The notes beneath the pieces are model-generated. The model saw only the letters and a list, made by a program, of their open reading frames with translations. It had not been told where the DNA came from and searched no databases. A DNA stretch of 64,000 bases from Platanthera guangdongensis (lineage: Eukaryota; Streptophyta; Magnoliopsida; Asparagales; Orchidaceae): the NCBI GenBank assembly GCA_039583875.1, contig CM077165.1, positions 63,972,757 to 64,036,756 of the forward strand, in the 5' to 3' direction. Both the position numbers and the translations under genes were made by a program. This document shows positions 30,323-42,366 of this stretch, in pieces. The first letter of the stretch is position 1. Each line of letters begins with the position of its first letter.

Positions 30323-32255
30323 TGAAAGTGCAGGTTAGATCTGAAATACTCTAGAGGGGGGGGGGGGGGTGAATAGAGTATTGTGCTCACTACAAATTTT
30401 TTACAACTTTTGTTGTATTCCTATGTGAACAAGTCAGCAAATAAAATAAATAAGCACAGCAAACTATCTAATCACAGAGCACATCCAAAACAAAAGAAAA
30501 GGGCAACCAGATGACACAAGAAATTTTATAGTGGTTCCCCAACCTAGGTACATCCACTCTTCTACCACCCTGGTAGGAATCCACTCAGGTTTTTGATCAG
30601 GTGCCTGTCACCAATGAGCTTTTGTTCAGGTGCTCAAAAACCAAAACCTCAAGTCTTTTGGTAGGAGACTTGCAACCAGGAATAATTTTGAAGGGAATTA
30701 AAACACTGTATAAGAGTTGGAAGAGAGGTGATGGTGTCTTCTCTTTCTCAATAACAACTGAGAAGACTGTGGATTGATGTTAGCAGATTTGCTCCCCCTG
30801 AGATCAGGAAAACTGGAGCACTGCTACAGGGTGACAGGTCTTCAAAAGCTGGAATGCCTGGAACAGAGATTGTTCAGGAACTTCTTTGACAGATAGAGTT
30901 TTTGTTGTCCTTTTGAAGTTGTCCTGTAGAATTCAAGATGTTCTCTGGCCTGTCCTGATTGCAGTAGAACTTTAGATTTCTGTATGATTGTTCTTCTGTG
31001 CAATCTGTCTGTGTGTCTGACTAACTGTATGCAAGATTACTTTCTCTTTTGTGTATTTCTCTGACTGAAGAATCCTTTTGAAATTTTAATGCTTGAGCAG
31101 TAATTGCAGTCGGCCTTGGAAAGAAGCGGCAATCAATGATTTCCCTAACTGTCCCATGGAAAAACGGCATGAAATAATCCAATATTAATGCGCGTTATAA
31201 CGGTAACATTCCGAGAGGATTGGACATTAATTACTGAGGATTCATCGCCGAGAAAATGGACGGGAAACTGGAAAGACGTAGTCTGGGATAGTCGAACGAA
31301 GAACACAATTCGTCGAGTTGAGTTTGAGTTCATCGAGCTGAGCTTGAGTTCGTCGAGCTGAGCTTGATGAGTTCGTCATCCAGAAAATAGCAATTAGTCT
31401 TCAAGTCAATACTGCTACAACCTTCGTCGAACTGACAATCTTCATTCGTCGAGCTGAGAACCAAAATCATCGAGCAGATAACTATCACTGTCAGACAGTA
31501 TTCGTCGAACTGAGATCCAAATTCGTCGAGTGAAGAAAGATTGTGGACTTAGAATCTGAGAAGTTGTCTGACTGAGATGAATATAAATCGTCGACCAGAA
31601 TTCGTCGAGCAAAGAACAGTTCTGGACTTAGTCAAAATATTCTGAATGACTGATATTCTGTGTCGACTTAAGTTGGTGACGACTGATTGATCTTGGTGTC
31701 GACACAAATCTACTGGTGTCGACATAAGTTGTCTGGTGTCGACATATGCCCTAAGTGTCGACACAAATCCTCTGAATTCAGAGTTCGTCAAGTAGAGTAC
31801 TGAAATCGTCGACATGAGAAGTTGACTTTGTCGACCTGAGAAGTTGAGAACTAGAAGTCCAAGTTCGTCGAGCTCAGAAACTTGTTCGTGGACCAAAGCC
31901 TGAAGCTGGACTTAGAAAAATTCTGAAGTTTTCCTGACTTAAGCTTGATGTAGAAACTCAGTCTTCATCGAACAGAGAACAAAGATCGTCGAGCTCAGCA
32001 CTAAGAATTGTCTCACGATCGTCGAGCGCCGAACACCTTTCGTCGAGCTGAGTTTGACGAACGTCGAACTCATTTGACTTAGTCTTGAAAACTTTTAGGT
32101 ATGGAGAGTCTGATGGTCTTGTTGATAGCTGGTCCATCTGAAGTTGACTCTAAGGGCTTGGCCTAGACTGTAGGACACAAATTTGACCCTGAATATACAT
32201 GATGGGTCACATCCTAAGCTAGTGAAACTAGCCCAAATCAACTAGGGATCCAACA
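30323..32255 (-). repeat. 5' LTR of element C (1933 bp)
   Basis: On the - strand from TGTTGGATCC to CTTTCA. It holds the TTCGTCGA array in U3 (31290-32080), the GGATGTACC..GGGGAACCACTATAAAA block near 30524-30557, and a long G run (poly-C on the element strand) at about 30356-30370 before the end. Confidence 0.9.
31290..32080 (-). repeat. TTCGTCGA / GTGTCGACA motif array, element C LTR
   Basis: About two dozen copies of TTCGTCGAGCTGAG-like or TTCGTCGAACTGAG-like motifs, plus a cluster of GTGTCGACA copies at 31660-31765. The B LTR shows the same layout, including the GTGTCGACAC cluster in the middle. Confidence 0.88.
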
Positions 32256-33803
32256 AAATACATTATAAAGTTTGAGGCTAAGGCTGAAGTGGGAGTTTTT
32301 CTAGGATACTCCCAAGTAAGCAAAGCCTATAGGGTTTTCAATAAATCAACATTAAAAGTAGAACAATCAATTCATGTTTCTTTGGATAAAACTAACATGT
32401 ATTGCAAGGAGAAAGAAGTTTCTACCATTAGCAACTTACAGGTAACCCACCTGTGTGAGACATTGGATGGACTAAACCTCACCCAAGAGATTCCCACTCA
32501 TCCCTCTCCACAGGTCATTAAAGACAGTGAAGAAGATGAAGCTGAAGAGCATGAGACTCAACCAACAGCAAATATAATCACACAAGAGGAATTTATTCAA
32601 AATGTTGTTGCACAACCAACTCCACCCACTGATTTTGTCACACATATGGATCACCCCAGATCTCAAGTAATTGGAGACATATCAGCAGGTGTACAGACAA
32701 GGCATCAACTCAACCAAGACTTGATGCATGCCTGTTTTCTCTCTCAGGTTGAACCTCTCACCATCCATGAAGCTGAGCAAGATCCCCACTGGTTCCTTGC
32801 AATGCAAGAGGAACTAAACCAATTTGAGAGATGTAGAGTCTGGGATTTGGTTCCAAGACCCCAAAACTATCCAGTTATTGGAACCAAATGGGTTTTCAGG
32901 AATAAGCTTGATGCCCAAGGAGTCATTGTGAGGAGCATGGCTAGGCTTGTTGCTCAAGGATATAGGCAAGAGGAAGGAATTGACTATGATCAGACCTTTG
33001 CACCAGTTGCAAGGTTGGAAGCTATAAGGATTTTCCTTGCCAATGTAGCTTTCAAGAAGTTCAAAGTCTTTCAAATGGATGTGAAAAGTGCATTCTTAAA
33101 TAGAGTGCTACAAGAAGAGGTTTATGTAGAACAACCTCCAGGTTTTGTTTCACCGACTTATCCCTCTTATGTTTTTAGATTAAATAAGGCTCTTTATGGT
33201 CTAAAGCAAGCTCCAAGAGCTTGGTATGAGACCTTGACAAGTTTCTTATTAGAGCATAAATTTACAAGAGGAACTGTAGATAAAACCCTTTTCACTAGAC
33301 ATCATAAGGACCAAATTTTGTTAGTACAAATCTATGTAGATGACATCATATTTGGCTCTACAGATTCAAAATTGTGCAAGAGGTTTTCTGACATCATGCA
33401 TTCTAAATTTGAAATGAGTAGCATGGGAGAGCTTTCATATTTCCTTGGTCTCCAAGTGAAACAACTCCCTGATGGCATCTTCATCTCTCAAGCAAAATAT
33501 GTTAGAGAACTTCTAAAGAAGTTTGGGATGGCTGATGCCTCAGCTATGAAAACTCTTATGCCAACCAATGTTGTTGTGGACTCTGATATACCAGGAAAAC
33601 CTGTAGATCAGAAAGTTTATAGGGGCATTGTTGGGTCCCTATTATATCTTACAGCAAGTAGGCCAGATATTGTGTTTGATACATGCCTTTGTGCTAGGTT
33701 CCAAGTGAACCCTAAAGAATCTCATCTTATTTTCTTAAAAAGGATTTTAATATATATAAAGTGTTATCCTGATCTGGGCCTTTGGTATCCTGCTGAATCA
33801 TAA
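32256..33803 (+). pseudogene. Copia integrase C-terminus and reverse transcriptase (element B)
   Basis: Opens with the [17 protein letters not shown] integrase C-terminal motif, then an acidic linker and a complete [36 protein letters not shown] with the catalytic Asp region [24 protein letters not shown], and YVDDIIFGS at 33334. It is interrupted upstream by element C and closed by TAA at 33801-33803 just before the RNase H GYSDA motif. Confidence 0.9.
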
Positions 33804-34285
33804 TTTGAGTTAACTGGATACTCTGATGCTGTTTTGCTGGATGCAGGGTAGATAGAAAAAGTACTTCAGGAACTTGCGAGTTCCTAGGTATGAGATTAGT
33901 ATCATGGTTCTGTAAAAATCAAACATCTGTGTCCACTTCAACTGCTGAAGCAGAATATATTGCAGCAGGCAGCTGTTGTTCACAGATGCTCTGGATACAG
34001 AATCAGCTTCTAGATTATGGGTTCAACTTAAATAATTCAACCATATTCTATGATAATACTAGTGCTATTGCCATAACACAAAATCCAGTTCACCATAGTA
34101 GGACTAAGCATATTGATATAAGACATCATTTCATTAGGGAGTGTGTAGACAAAAATAAGATTAAGCTTGTCTATATCTACACTGATTTACAGAAAGCTGA
34201 TATATTCAACAAATATCTGGATGAGAAAAATCATGCTTTCTTTCTAAATCAGCTGGGGATGATCAATGGAGAAGACTTAGCTTAA
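33804..34285 (+). pseudogene. Copia RNase H (element B)
   Basis: FELTGYSDA follows the stop. A base is lost near 33836, where GATTTTGC-type sequence is expected, shifting the frame; reading resumes in the frame of 33890-34285. STAEAEY, FYDNTSAIAI and HSRTKHIDIRHHFIRE are present, so unlike element A the third acidic residue (Asp) is kept. Confidence 0.85.
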
Positions 34286-34299
34286 GTTCTGTCTGCATT

Positions 34300-34570
34300 T
34301 GACGAATTTTCCAAAGTTCGTCGAACGGAGTTCGACGAACCAGGGAAAGTTTGAGAGATACTCGTCGAACGGAGTTCGACGAACTCTTTGTGAGTGAAAC
34401 AAGTTTCGTCGACCAGCGATCGACGAACCTTGCTTCAGAAGATATTCGTCGACCAGAGTTCGACGAATTGTCTTCAAGTCTCCTGAATGAGTTCGACGGA
34501 TTACTTATTATTAAATCACTTCGTCAACCTCAGTTCGAAGAACTAATGTTATTTTCGTGGAACGGAGATT
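34300..34570 (+). repeat. Internal TTCGACGAA motif array before the third ORF, element B
   Basis: About ten copies of TTCGTCGAAC, AGTTCGACGAA and variants lie between the pol stop and the third ORF, the same place as the GTGTCGACAC array in element A. Confidence 0.87.
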
Positions 34571-34593
34571 GTCGATTCATATTCTGGAAAACC

Positions 34594-34603
34594 TTATATC
34601 TAG
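34594..34603 (+). promoter_or_regulatory. Weak TATA-like box before the third ORF, element B
   Basis: TTATATCTAG lies 92 bp before the ATG at 34686. It is weaker than the box in A. A pyrimidine tract ending TATCTTTCAG (to 34677) just before the ATG could instead be a splice acceptor. Confidence 0.35.
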
Positions 34604-34685
34604 GTTTTCTTCGACCTCCATCCCGCGCTTTCTGTTCCCTTTCACTTGATCACCGTTTTCTCTGTCTATCTTTCAGGTGATCTTC

Positions 34686-37547
34686 ATGGCGATTCCAGCA
34701 GGAGCTCTAGCCGCAATGAAGTTTGACACTAGCTTTGATGTCGACTTCGACTCATTCCAACACTCAGATCCAATCTTCCTCTATATTATAGAACTTCTGG
34801 AAGAATAGAATCTGAAGAACCAGATGACCACCAGGATAAAGTTGGCAGGAACAGAAATCAGGGAATGGGTCTATACTTCAACCACTTCTAAAGACAATAT
34901 GATAACAGGATCAATCGCCAGTAACCCTGTTTCCTTAACCCCGCAGTTTTAACTGAAAAATTTGGTTTGACAAATGGCGAAGACGGCTTAGAGATTGATA
35001 CTGAAGATTTTACTGTGATGCTCAATCTAATGGGTTATGCTGGTGACAACCCAAATAAACTGTTGAAGAGGCATTTGTCTGCAGCATACAAGTTCCTGGC
35101 AGACATTGTTGGGAATGTCTTGCTTGGCAAGCATACTGCCCATGACTATATCACAAGACATCAGTTCTTGGTCATGTGGGCAGTAATAAATAAGAAGCAA
35201 GTGGACTGGGCTCAGATCTTCTTTGATCTGATAAAGAAGAAAAATAACAAGAAAGGAGTGTGTTTTGGAAGGATCCTAGGGATCTTCCTCAAGGAAAAGG
35301 CTGCTGAAACACTGGTCTCCCAGACCATATTCATTAATGCCAGTAAAAGGATCACCTGTGCATTATTTGGCAGGTGGGAGATGACAATCAACTAGCCCAC
35401 TAAGGCTCCTAACTCTTCCACCCCATATTTTGAAGGCACTAGGGCTGTTAACGCCACTCCCACACCTGCTGAGGAGATTCATCCCACTCCACCATCTCTT
35501 CCAGCACCCCTTCCAGCAAAACAACTCACTTCCTCTCTTATTCTTTCTTCAACACCTCAATCACCACAGCATACTCATGTGCCTACTCCACCTCCATCTT
35601 CCCCTCTTCAAGCAAATCACCAACCAACCCCTCCTGCTTACCCACAAGACACCTACATTCCTACACCACCACAGTCTCCACTTCCCCCACATTTATCCTC
35701 CATCCCATCTTACATCCTACCCTCAGACATTGTAATGCTAGATGCCACCCTTCCATCCTCATCACCATCCACTCCTCACATACATGCTGTTCCACCCTCC
35801 ATTCCATCACTAGTTACTCCCTCTCCCACACCAAATGCACCATTATCTCTCACTTTCTCATTGGATCCCACTACCATATCCTCTATCCTCACCATCATCA
35901 CCCCCCTTCTGAAATCCCTTCTAGCAGAGGCCATTACACCTCTTACTACCACTATTCAATCTTTATCTGCCCAAATCTCTGCTCTTACTGCTGCCCCCTC
36001 CTCAGCCAGGGGCCTGGCCTCAGTTCCCATTGAAACCAGGCAGGGGGAGATGCCTGATGATGAAGCAGCAGCAATAACTTCAGATACTTCAGCTCCAGCA
36101 CCAGTAGATATTTCAGTCCCCACAACAACATATACAGATTGTATAAATACAGATTTAATTGATTTAATTGATTTTATTGATACTGATATGGACATTGATG
36201 AAATTGTTGGAGATTTTATCATCAATCCCACAGTTAATTTACAAGAATTGCTGACAACTTTCGATACTATATATATGCATCCTCCTTCAGCAACATTCAC
36301 TAAGCCACAGTTGGCTATTGTGCCTTATACTTCTCCTGTTAGTCCAGTAGTTGCTAAGCAACTCTGTGACAGTTTTGAAATTCCAGTTTCTGCTCCAACC
36401 TCTGTAGTTATTCCATCCTCTCCAGAAGCTATCTCAGCACCCATCTTTGTGATGGATGACTCACCTATGCCAGATTTAGATGAGATGATCTTGGATGATA
36501 TTGAAGAAGATAATAAGGCAGCAGCTGAAAGCTCTGTCCCAATTACTTCTGATGCTTGTACAGTCTCTTCTTTAACTACTACTTAAACTCCAGTTTTTGA
36601 AACTTCTGCTCCTTCTACAGAAAAGACTGTCATTGATGATAAAGCCTTGAAAGCATTGGATGCTTTATATGATAACCCTCAGGGTTCTAGCAGTGAAGAT
36701 GATGAATATGATGATAAAGAAGATTCAGATGAAGAAGTTGCCAAGAAGAAGAAGCAAATGTTGTCAAAGAAGAGAAAGGCTCCTCCTCCTGCTCCTAAGC
36801 CCAATCCAACACCTGACACTCCCTACTACATCTTGCATAATGTTACTCCTTATAAGGGAATGCCTGCTTGGATGTGGATGTCAAAAAAATCAGCAAAAGG
36901 AGAGGAAAAGAAGCAAAAAATATTCTCCTCCACCAGTTCATAGATACAGAAAAGATCCACCTCCTCCACCTCCTCCAGTAGCTGGTGCCACTGGCTCTAG
37001 CTCTCAGGGATCTGCCACTATGCAAACCTATCAGAGACATCAAGGGAGATCCTTTGGAAGCAATCAACAAAGATATCATTCTTCAGGAAATAAACAACAG
37101 CAACATCAACAACATCAACAGAATCAGCAGCAACAGCAACAAATCTCTGCACAACAGAAAACTAAGAGTCCTGAAAGACCAGATTCACCTCCTATTCCTT
37201 TTGAGATTCCTGAAACAGCTAACACTGCTAAAATGGCCAGATTCCAGGAAATTGTTGGTCTATCCTTGATAAATAAAGCAAAAGCTAAAGGCAAAGACAT
37301 ATCAGAATATACAACTATGTCAAAATACAGGAAGGAAGAACTAAAAAGATTTGATAAAGCAAACAAACTGCTTAATGTTGATGATTACATGAAGCTCCAT
37401 CCTAAAGCAGTTGTCCGCAGAACTACATCACTGAAGATTATTAGGGCAGCTGACATGACAATGACACAGGTACAGACCTTAAATCCAAATAGAGAAATTA
37501 TCTTTACAAGGCCAGGAGAGAAGATAAAAGAAGACAAGTCCATGTAG
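34686..37547 (+). pseudogene. Third ORF (env-like position) of element B, broken
   Basis: Starts MAIPAGALAAMKF. A stop near 34806 and a frame change near 34945 follow. The conserved core is readable at 34967-35395 (KFLADIVGNVLLGKHTAHD, then an aromatic stretch, then GRILGIFL) and aligns with A and J. After TAG 35393-35395 the frame continues as a long Pro/Ser/Thr-rich stretch to TAA 36584-36586, then an acidic Asp/Glu block and a basic cluster KKKKQMLSKKRK (36746-36781). A shift near the A-run at 36917 leads to a Gln-rich C-terminus ending at 37547. It has at least three stops and two frame changes. The variable middle is much longer in Pro than in A or J. The function is unknown. Confidence 0.75.
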
Positions 37548-37746
37548 AAGAATCAGAAGAAGTAATCTTTACTTTCTTTCAATTTCTTTCTGCATTTACT
37601 TTCAAACTATGTTATATGTTTAAACAAAGCCTATGTACATATATATGTGCTGCATGTGTTAGTAATTCTCTGCCAGATATATCTCTTTTTCTTGCTTTGT
37701 TTATCTGTATGTTTATGTTTTGAGTCTATCAGTGACCTCACCCAAA

Positions 37747-37757
37747 TAGGGGGAGAT
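37747..37757 (+). other. Polypurine tract of element B
   Basis: TAGGGGGAGAT directly before TGTTGTATCC, as in elements A and J. Confidence 0.85.
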
Positions 37758-39729
37758 TGTTGTATCCCTAGTTGATTTGGGCTAGGTTCACTAACTTAGG
37801 ATGTGACCCAACATGTATAGCCAGGGTCAAATTTGTGTCCTAGAGTCTAGGCCAAGTCCTTAGAGTCAATATCAGATGGACCAGCTATCAACAAGATCAT
37901 CAGAGACTCAAGACTTAGAAGATTTCAAGACAAGGTGAAATGAGTTCGACGTTCGTCGAACTCAGTTCGACGAAAGACGTTCTCAGCTCGACTATCTTGA
38001 GATATTTCTCTGAGCTGATCTCGACGATCTTCATTCTCTGTTCGACGAAAATTGGGACACTCCAACAAACTAAAGTCAGGGTAACTCTAAATTTTTCTAA
38101 GTCCAACTTCAGGCTTTGGTCGACGAACAATATTCTGAGCTCGACGAACTTGGAACTCAAGTTCACAACTTCTCAGGTCGACGAAGTCAACTTCTCAGGT
38201 TGACGAACTCAGTACTCTACTCGATGAATTCTGGAATCAGAGGATTTGTGTCGACACTTAGGGCATGTGTCGACACCAACTTATGTCGACACCAGAAAAA
38301 CTTATGTCAACACCAGAAGATTTGTGTCGACACCAAGAATAATCAGTCGACACTCACCTGTGTCGACACCAGAAGTTTTCATGTCGACACACAGAAGATC
38401 AGTCAACACAGAATATTTGACTAAGTCCAGAACTATTGCTGATCTCCAGTCGACGAATGCAATTGTCAGCTCGACGAACTTAAGTCAGAAAAGGCAAAGG
38501 TTTTGAAGCATGCAAGTTATGTTATCAGCTCGACGAATAGAAGTTGTCTGGTCGACGAAAACAGAATCTCATCTCGACAAACTGTTAACTTAGCTCGATG
38601 AATTCTGTTATACGTTCGACGATTCCAGACTTAGCCATTTCCGGTATTCAATCCTCACTCAAATGTAATAATTCCTGACAGATTAAATGCTCAAACATTC
38701 TCTGAATGTAGCCGTTAGAGGAAGCATTAATTACAGTCTTCTTTAGGAATATTACTTGCAGATTTTCCACGGGACGGTTGAGGAAATGATTTAATGCTGA
38801 TTATTCTCAAGGAGTCAGCATTAATTACAGAGGATTCAAATTTTTTTGAATACACACAGAAGAAAAGTAGATCGATATAAAGTAAGCAACACAGTGCTAG
38901 AACGTTAGAACAAGAAAGAAGATTACACTCAGTCAGAAAAACACAGAGATACAGATTGACTGGAGGATTTCATACAACACGAGAAAAGCTTCACACAAAA
39001 ACTGATACTGAAGCTTGCAAGTGACAGGAAGTGATATTCATTCATTCAGAAGAAGAACAACTATACTATATCAAGAGTTTTCTTCTTCAACATTCTCTCC
39101 AGGACTTCCAAGCACAACAGATATCAAATCAATCAAGAAGATCCTGCATCACTACTTGTCCAGAACTCTGATTGAAGACCTATCACCCTATAGCAAAGCT
39201 CCAGATCTTCCCTGAAACATTCTACTTCTCAGGGGGAGTTGTTTGCTAACATCATTCAACATAATTCTTCTCTTTAATTGTTGACAGAGAAGACATAATC
39301 ACTCTCTCACCCCCACCTGTACAAAGGTTTATCATCTCCCTTCAAAAGTGATTCCTGGTTGCAAGTCTCCTTCCAAAAGACTTGAGTTGGTTTTTGGGGA
39401 CCTGATCAAAACCCATTAGTGTCAGGCACCTGATCAAAAACCTGAGTAGATTCCTACCAAGGGTGGTAGAAGAGTGGATGTACCCAGTTGAGGGGGAACC
39501 ACTATAAACTTCTTGTGTCGTCTAGTTGCTTATGTTTTCTTTTTGTTCTTGATGTGTGGCTGTGATTAGGTTTAATATTATCTATATTTCAGTTTTCTAT
39601 TTACTGCACATTTTCAGCTTACAGCAAAAGCTGTAACAGCACCTTTTTGAATTGGGACTTAATAAATTTTAAACATACTCTATTCACCCCCCCCCCTCTA
39701 GAGTATTATAGACCTAACCCTCACTTTCA
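37758..39729 (+). repeat. 3' LTR of element B (1972 bp)
   Basis: From TGTTGTATCC to CTTTCA, clearly homologous to the reverse complement of element C's LTR (30323-32255) but with many differences. Motif array 37940-38640, TATA-like GATATAAAGT at 38874, the GGATGTACCC..GGAACCACTATAAA block near 39476-39508 and a poly-C run near 39688 complete it. Confidence 0.9.
37940..38640 (+). repeat. TTCGACGAA / GTGTCGACAC array, element B LTR
   Basis: TTCGACGAA-type copies flank a central cluster of GTGTCGACAC (about 38245-38400), repeating the layout of element C's LTR. Confidence 0.88.
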
Positions 39730-42312
39730 CGATCTATTAGATCAGTTGGTTGGGTCAACAGTATATTCGAAGTTAGATCTGAAATCCGGCTACTACCAAT
39801 TAAGGATAAGGGAAAGCGACATCCCAAAGATAGCGTTCAGCACGCGGTTTGGGCATTACGAGTACACGGTTATGCCGTTTGGGTTGACCAATGCGTCATT
39901 CGTGTTTATGGATCTGATGAACAGGATGTTCAGAGAGTACTTGGACCGTTCCGTGATAGTATTTATTGACCATATCTTGGTGTACTCGTAGTGTGAGGAT
40001 GATCACTACAAGCATCTGCATATGGTGTTGGAGACGTTGAGAAGGAATCAGTTGTATGCTAAGTTCTCCAAGTGTGAGTTCTGGTTATCCTCGGTAGCTT
40101 TCCTTGGTCATATTGTTAGTGGAGAATGGAAAGCTGTGGATCCGTAGAAGTTAGTGGAGATATTGGAGTGGCCTGTATTGACTACAGCGGCGGAAGTCTG
40201 GAGTTTTCTGGGGCTTGCCGGCTACTAAAGGCGCTTCTTAGAGAACTTCTCGCAGATAGCGCTACCACTCATGACATTGACAAGGAAGGATCAAAAGTTT
40301 TTGTGGTCGCTGGAGTGCGAGCAGGCTTTTGAGGAATTGAAGAGGCGGTTGACCACGACGCCTATTTTTTGTTCGCCGAGTGCGATCGAAGGGTTTGAAA
40401 TCTATATTGATGCTTTGGGCAGTGGTTTGGGTTGTGTTTTGCTACAACATGGGAGCGCGATAGCTTATGGTTCACGACAATTGAAGGTTCACTAGAGGAA
40501 TTATCCGGTTCACGACGTAGATTTAGCGGCCGTGATATTTGCTCTAAAGCTGTGGAGGCACTACTTGTGCGGTGTGAATGTCGATATTTACACCGAGCAT
40601 AAGAGCTTGAAGTACTTGTTAGATCCAAAGGACCTGAACATGTGGCAGCGGAGCTCGATGGAGTTCCTGGGGGACTAAACCTTCGAGATACATTATGTGC
40701 CTGGGAAAGGAAATACAGTGGCGGATCCATTGAGTCACAGGGTTCCTGCGCGGGCCAGCAAGTTGTCGGTACATGATGAGAGTTTGGTCCGTGATTTAGA
40801 GGCATTAGAGATCTCTTGCGTCGATAAGCAGATGAGTGTTGAGGCGAAATTGTATTGGACAGAGGTGTAGTATGACCTAGCTCATAGGGTTCGTTGGGCT
40901 TTGGTTCAGGATAGCAGCATGAAGCAGATCTTAGATAAATCTTTGTGTGGGTCCAATTCCCAATTTGCTGTAGAGGATGGACTGCTAATGAGGGACAGTC
41001 GTCTATGCGTCCCTAGTGCGGATAACCTTCGGGTGGAGTTGATGTACGAGGCTTATCATACCAAGTACTCAATCCACCCGGGGAGCACAAAGATGTATAA
41101 AGACATGAAGAAGTTGTTCTGGTGGCCAGGATTAAAGAAATATGTAGCACTTTATGTGGCCAAGTGCCAAACATGTGCCTTTGTAAATGCGGAGTGCCAG
41201 AAGCCCAGAGGATTCTTGAAGTCCTTACCTATTCCGGAGTGGAAGTTCAACGACATTTTTATGGATTTTGTGCATGGTTTGCCAAAGTCGTAGAGGGAAA
41301 ACGACGCCATCTGGGTGGTCATAGATAGATTGACAAAAGTGTCGCACTTTATCCAGAACAGGAAGGAACATCTGGTGGAAACGTTAGCCAAACTCTATGT
41401 GGATAATATTGTTCGATTGCATGGTGTGCCCCGTAGTATTGTTAGTGACCGAGATGGATGCTTCACGTCGAATGACTGGATGATGGTGCATAGTCTGTTG
41501 GGAACTAAGTTGAGTTTCAGCACAGTCTTTCATCCATAGACGGATGGTCAAACCGAGAGTGTCAACAGGATGATGGAGGACATGCTTCGCATGTGTGTCC
41601 TGGATTTTGGAAAGCAGTGGGAAGATCACCTATACATGGTGGAGTTTGCATATAACAACATCTATCAAGCAAGTATTGGAATTGCGCCTTTCGAGGCCTT
41701 GTATGGGAGAAAGGGTCGCACGTCGTTGTATTGATTGGAGACAGGCGAGTCGAAGGTTTTCAAACGTCAAGCGGTGGAAGACACCACTTCAATGATACAT
41801 ATAATTTAAGAACGGTTGAAGATCGCTCAGGACAGGCAGGCAAAATCCTATAATGCCAAGCATAGGAATGTGGAGTTCGGTGTTGGTGACTGGGTGTATT
41901 TGAAAATCAAGCCGTTTAAGGGTGTCTCGAGGGTTCGACGCCTGAAGAAGCTGAGTCTGAGATACCTTGGACCGTTTAAAATCCTGGAGTGGGTTGGTGA
42001 AGCAGTGTATCGATTGAAGTGTTAGTGGAGTTGAGTGGGCTACATGTTATGTTCCACATTTCAGTGTTGCGGAAATCGGTACAAGAGCCTTCGCAGGTCG
42101 TTGCGGTCGATCAAGTGCCTGTTCATTACAGTTTGACGGCAAACGCCAAGCCATTGTGCATTGAAGACTTTGAAGTAAAATGACTCCGCAACAAAGAAAT
42201 CCGAATGGTTAAAGTCCGTTGGGATAACTGCGGACGTGAGGAGCTTTTATGGGAGCGAGTGCAGACTATGTTGGAGGAATACCCCGAGTTATTCCACTCA
42301 GGTAACATTTAA
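39730..42312 (+). pseudogene. Pol of element H: RT, RNase H, integrase, chromodomain (heavily decayed)
   Basis: RT is readable from [20 protein letters not shown]. The catalytic box reads FIDH instead of FIDD near 39966. In the main frame, stops lie at about 39989, 40145, 40226, 40493, 40676, 40868, 41291, 41537 and 41732, with a frame change before 41816. RNase H has TEHKSLKY instead of TDHKSLKY. Integrase keeps the zinc region (KYSIHPGSTKMYKDM to CQTCAFVNAECQKP), MDFVHGLPKS and VSDRDGCFTS. The end resembles F's chromodomain. Non-functional. Confidence 0.88.
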
Positions 42313-42353
42313 ATTTTGTGTACCTTTACATAATTTCGGGATGAAATTATTTA

Positions 42354-42366
42354 AAGGCGGGAGATT
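42354..42366 (+). other. Polypurine tract of element H
   Basis: AAGGCGGGAGATT directly before the LTR start TGTAACACCC. Confidence 0.75.

Larger units (their letters stand above)
29374..32255 (-). mobile_element. Element C (part 2): gag N-terminus, PBS and 5' LTR
   Basis: Continuation of 6565-8596 beyond element F. On the - strand the order is LTR 32255-30323, PBS, then gag. The LTR belongs to the same family as the 3' LTR of element B at 37758. C sits head-to-head inside B; AAATA at 32256-32260 is the expected TSD site, with its partner off-window. Confidence 0.88.
32256..39729 (+). mobile_element. Element B: Sirevirus-like Copia, 3' part
   Basis: Pol resumes at the insertion point of C in the integrase-to-RT linker. 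RT, RNase H, motif array, third ORF, PPT and 3' LTR follow. Its own 5' part is left of the window. It is inserted in the RT of Gypsy element H, which resumes at 39730; CGATC at 39730-39734 is the expected TSD site. Confidence 0.88.

Noticed and set aside
30355..30371. Poly-G and poly-C runs (also near 6527, 39688, 53275, 60246) as possible quadruplex elements
   Set aside because: They are the known poly-C stretch before the 3' end of Sirevirus LTRs. They are single runs rather than four spaced G-tracts.
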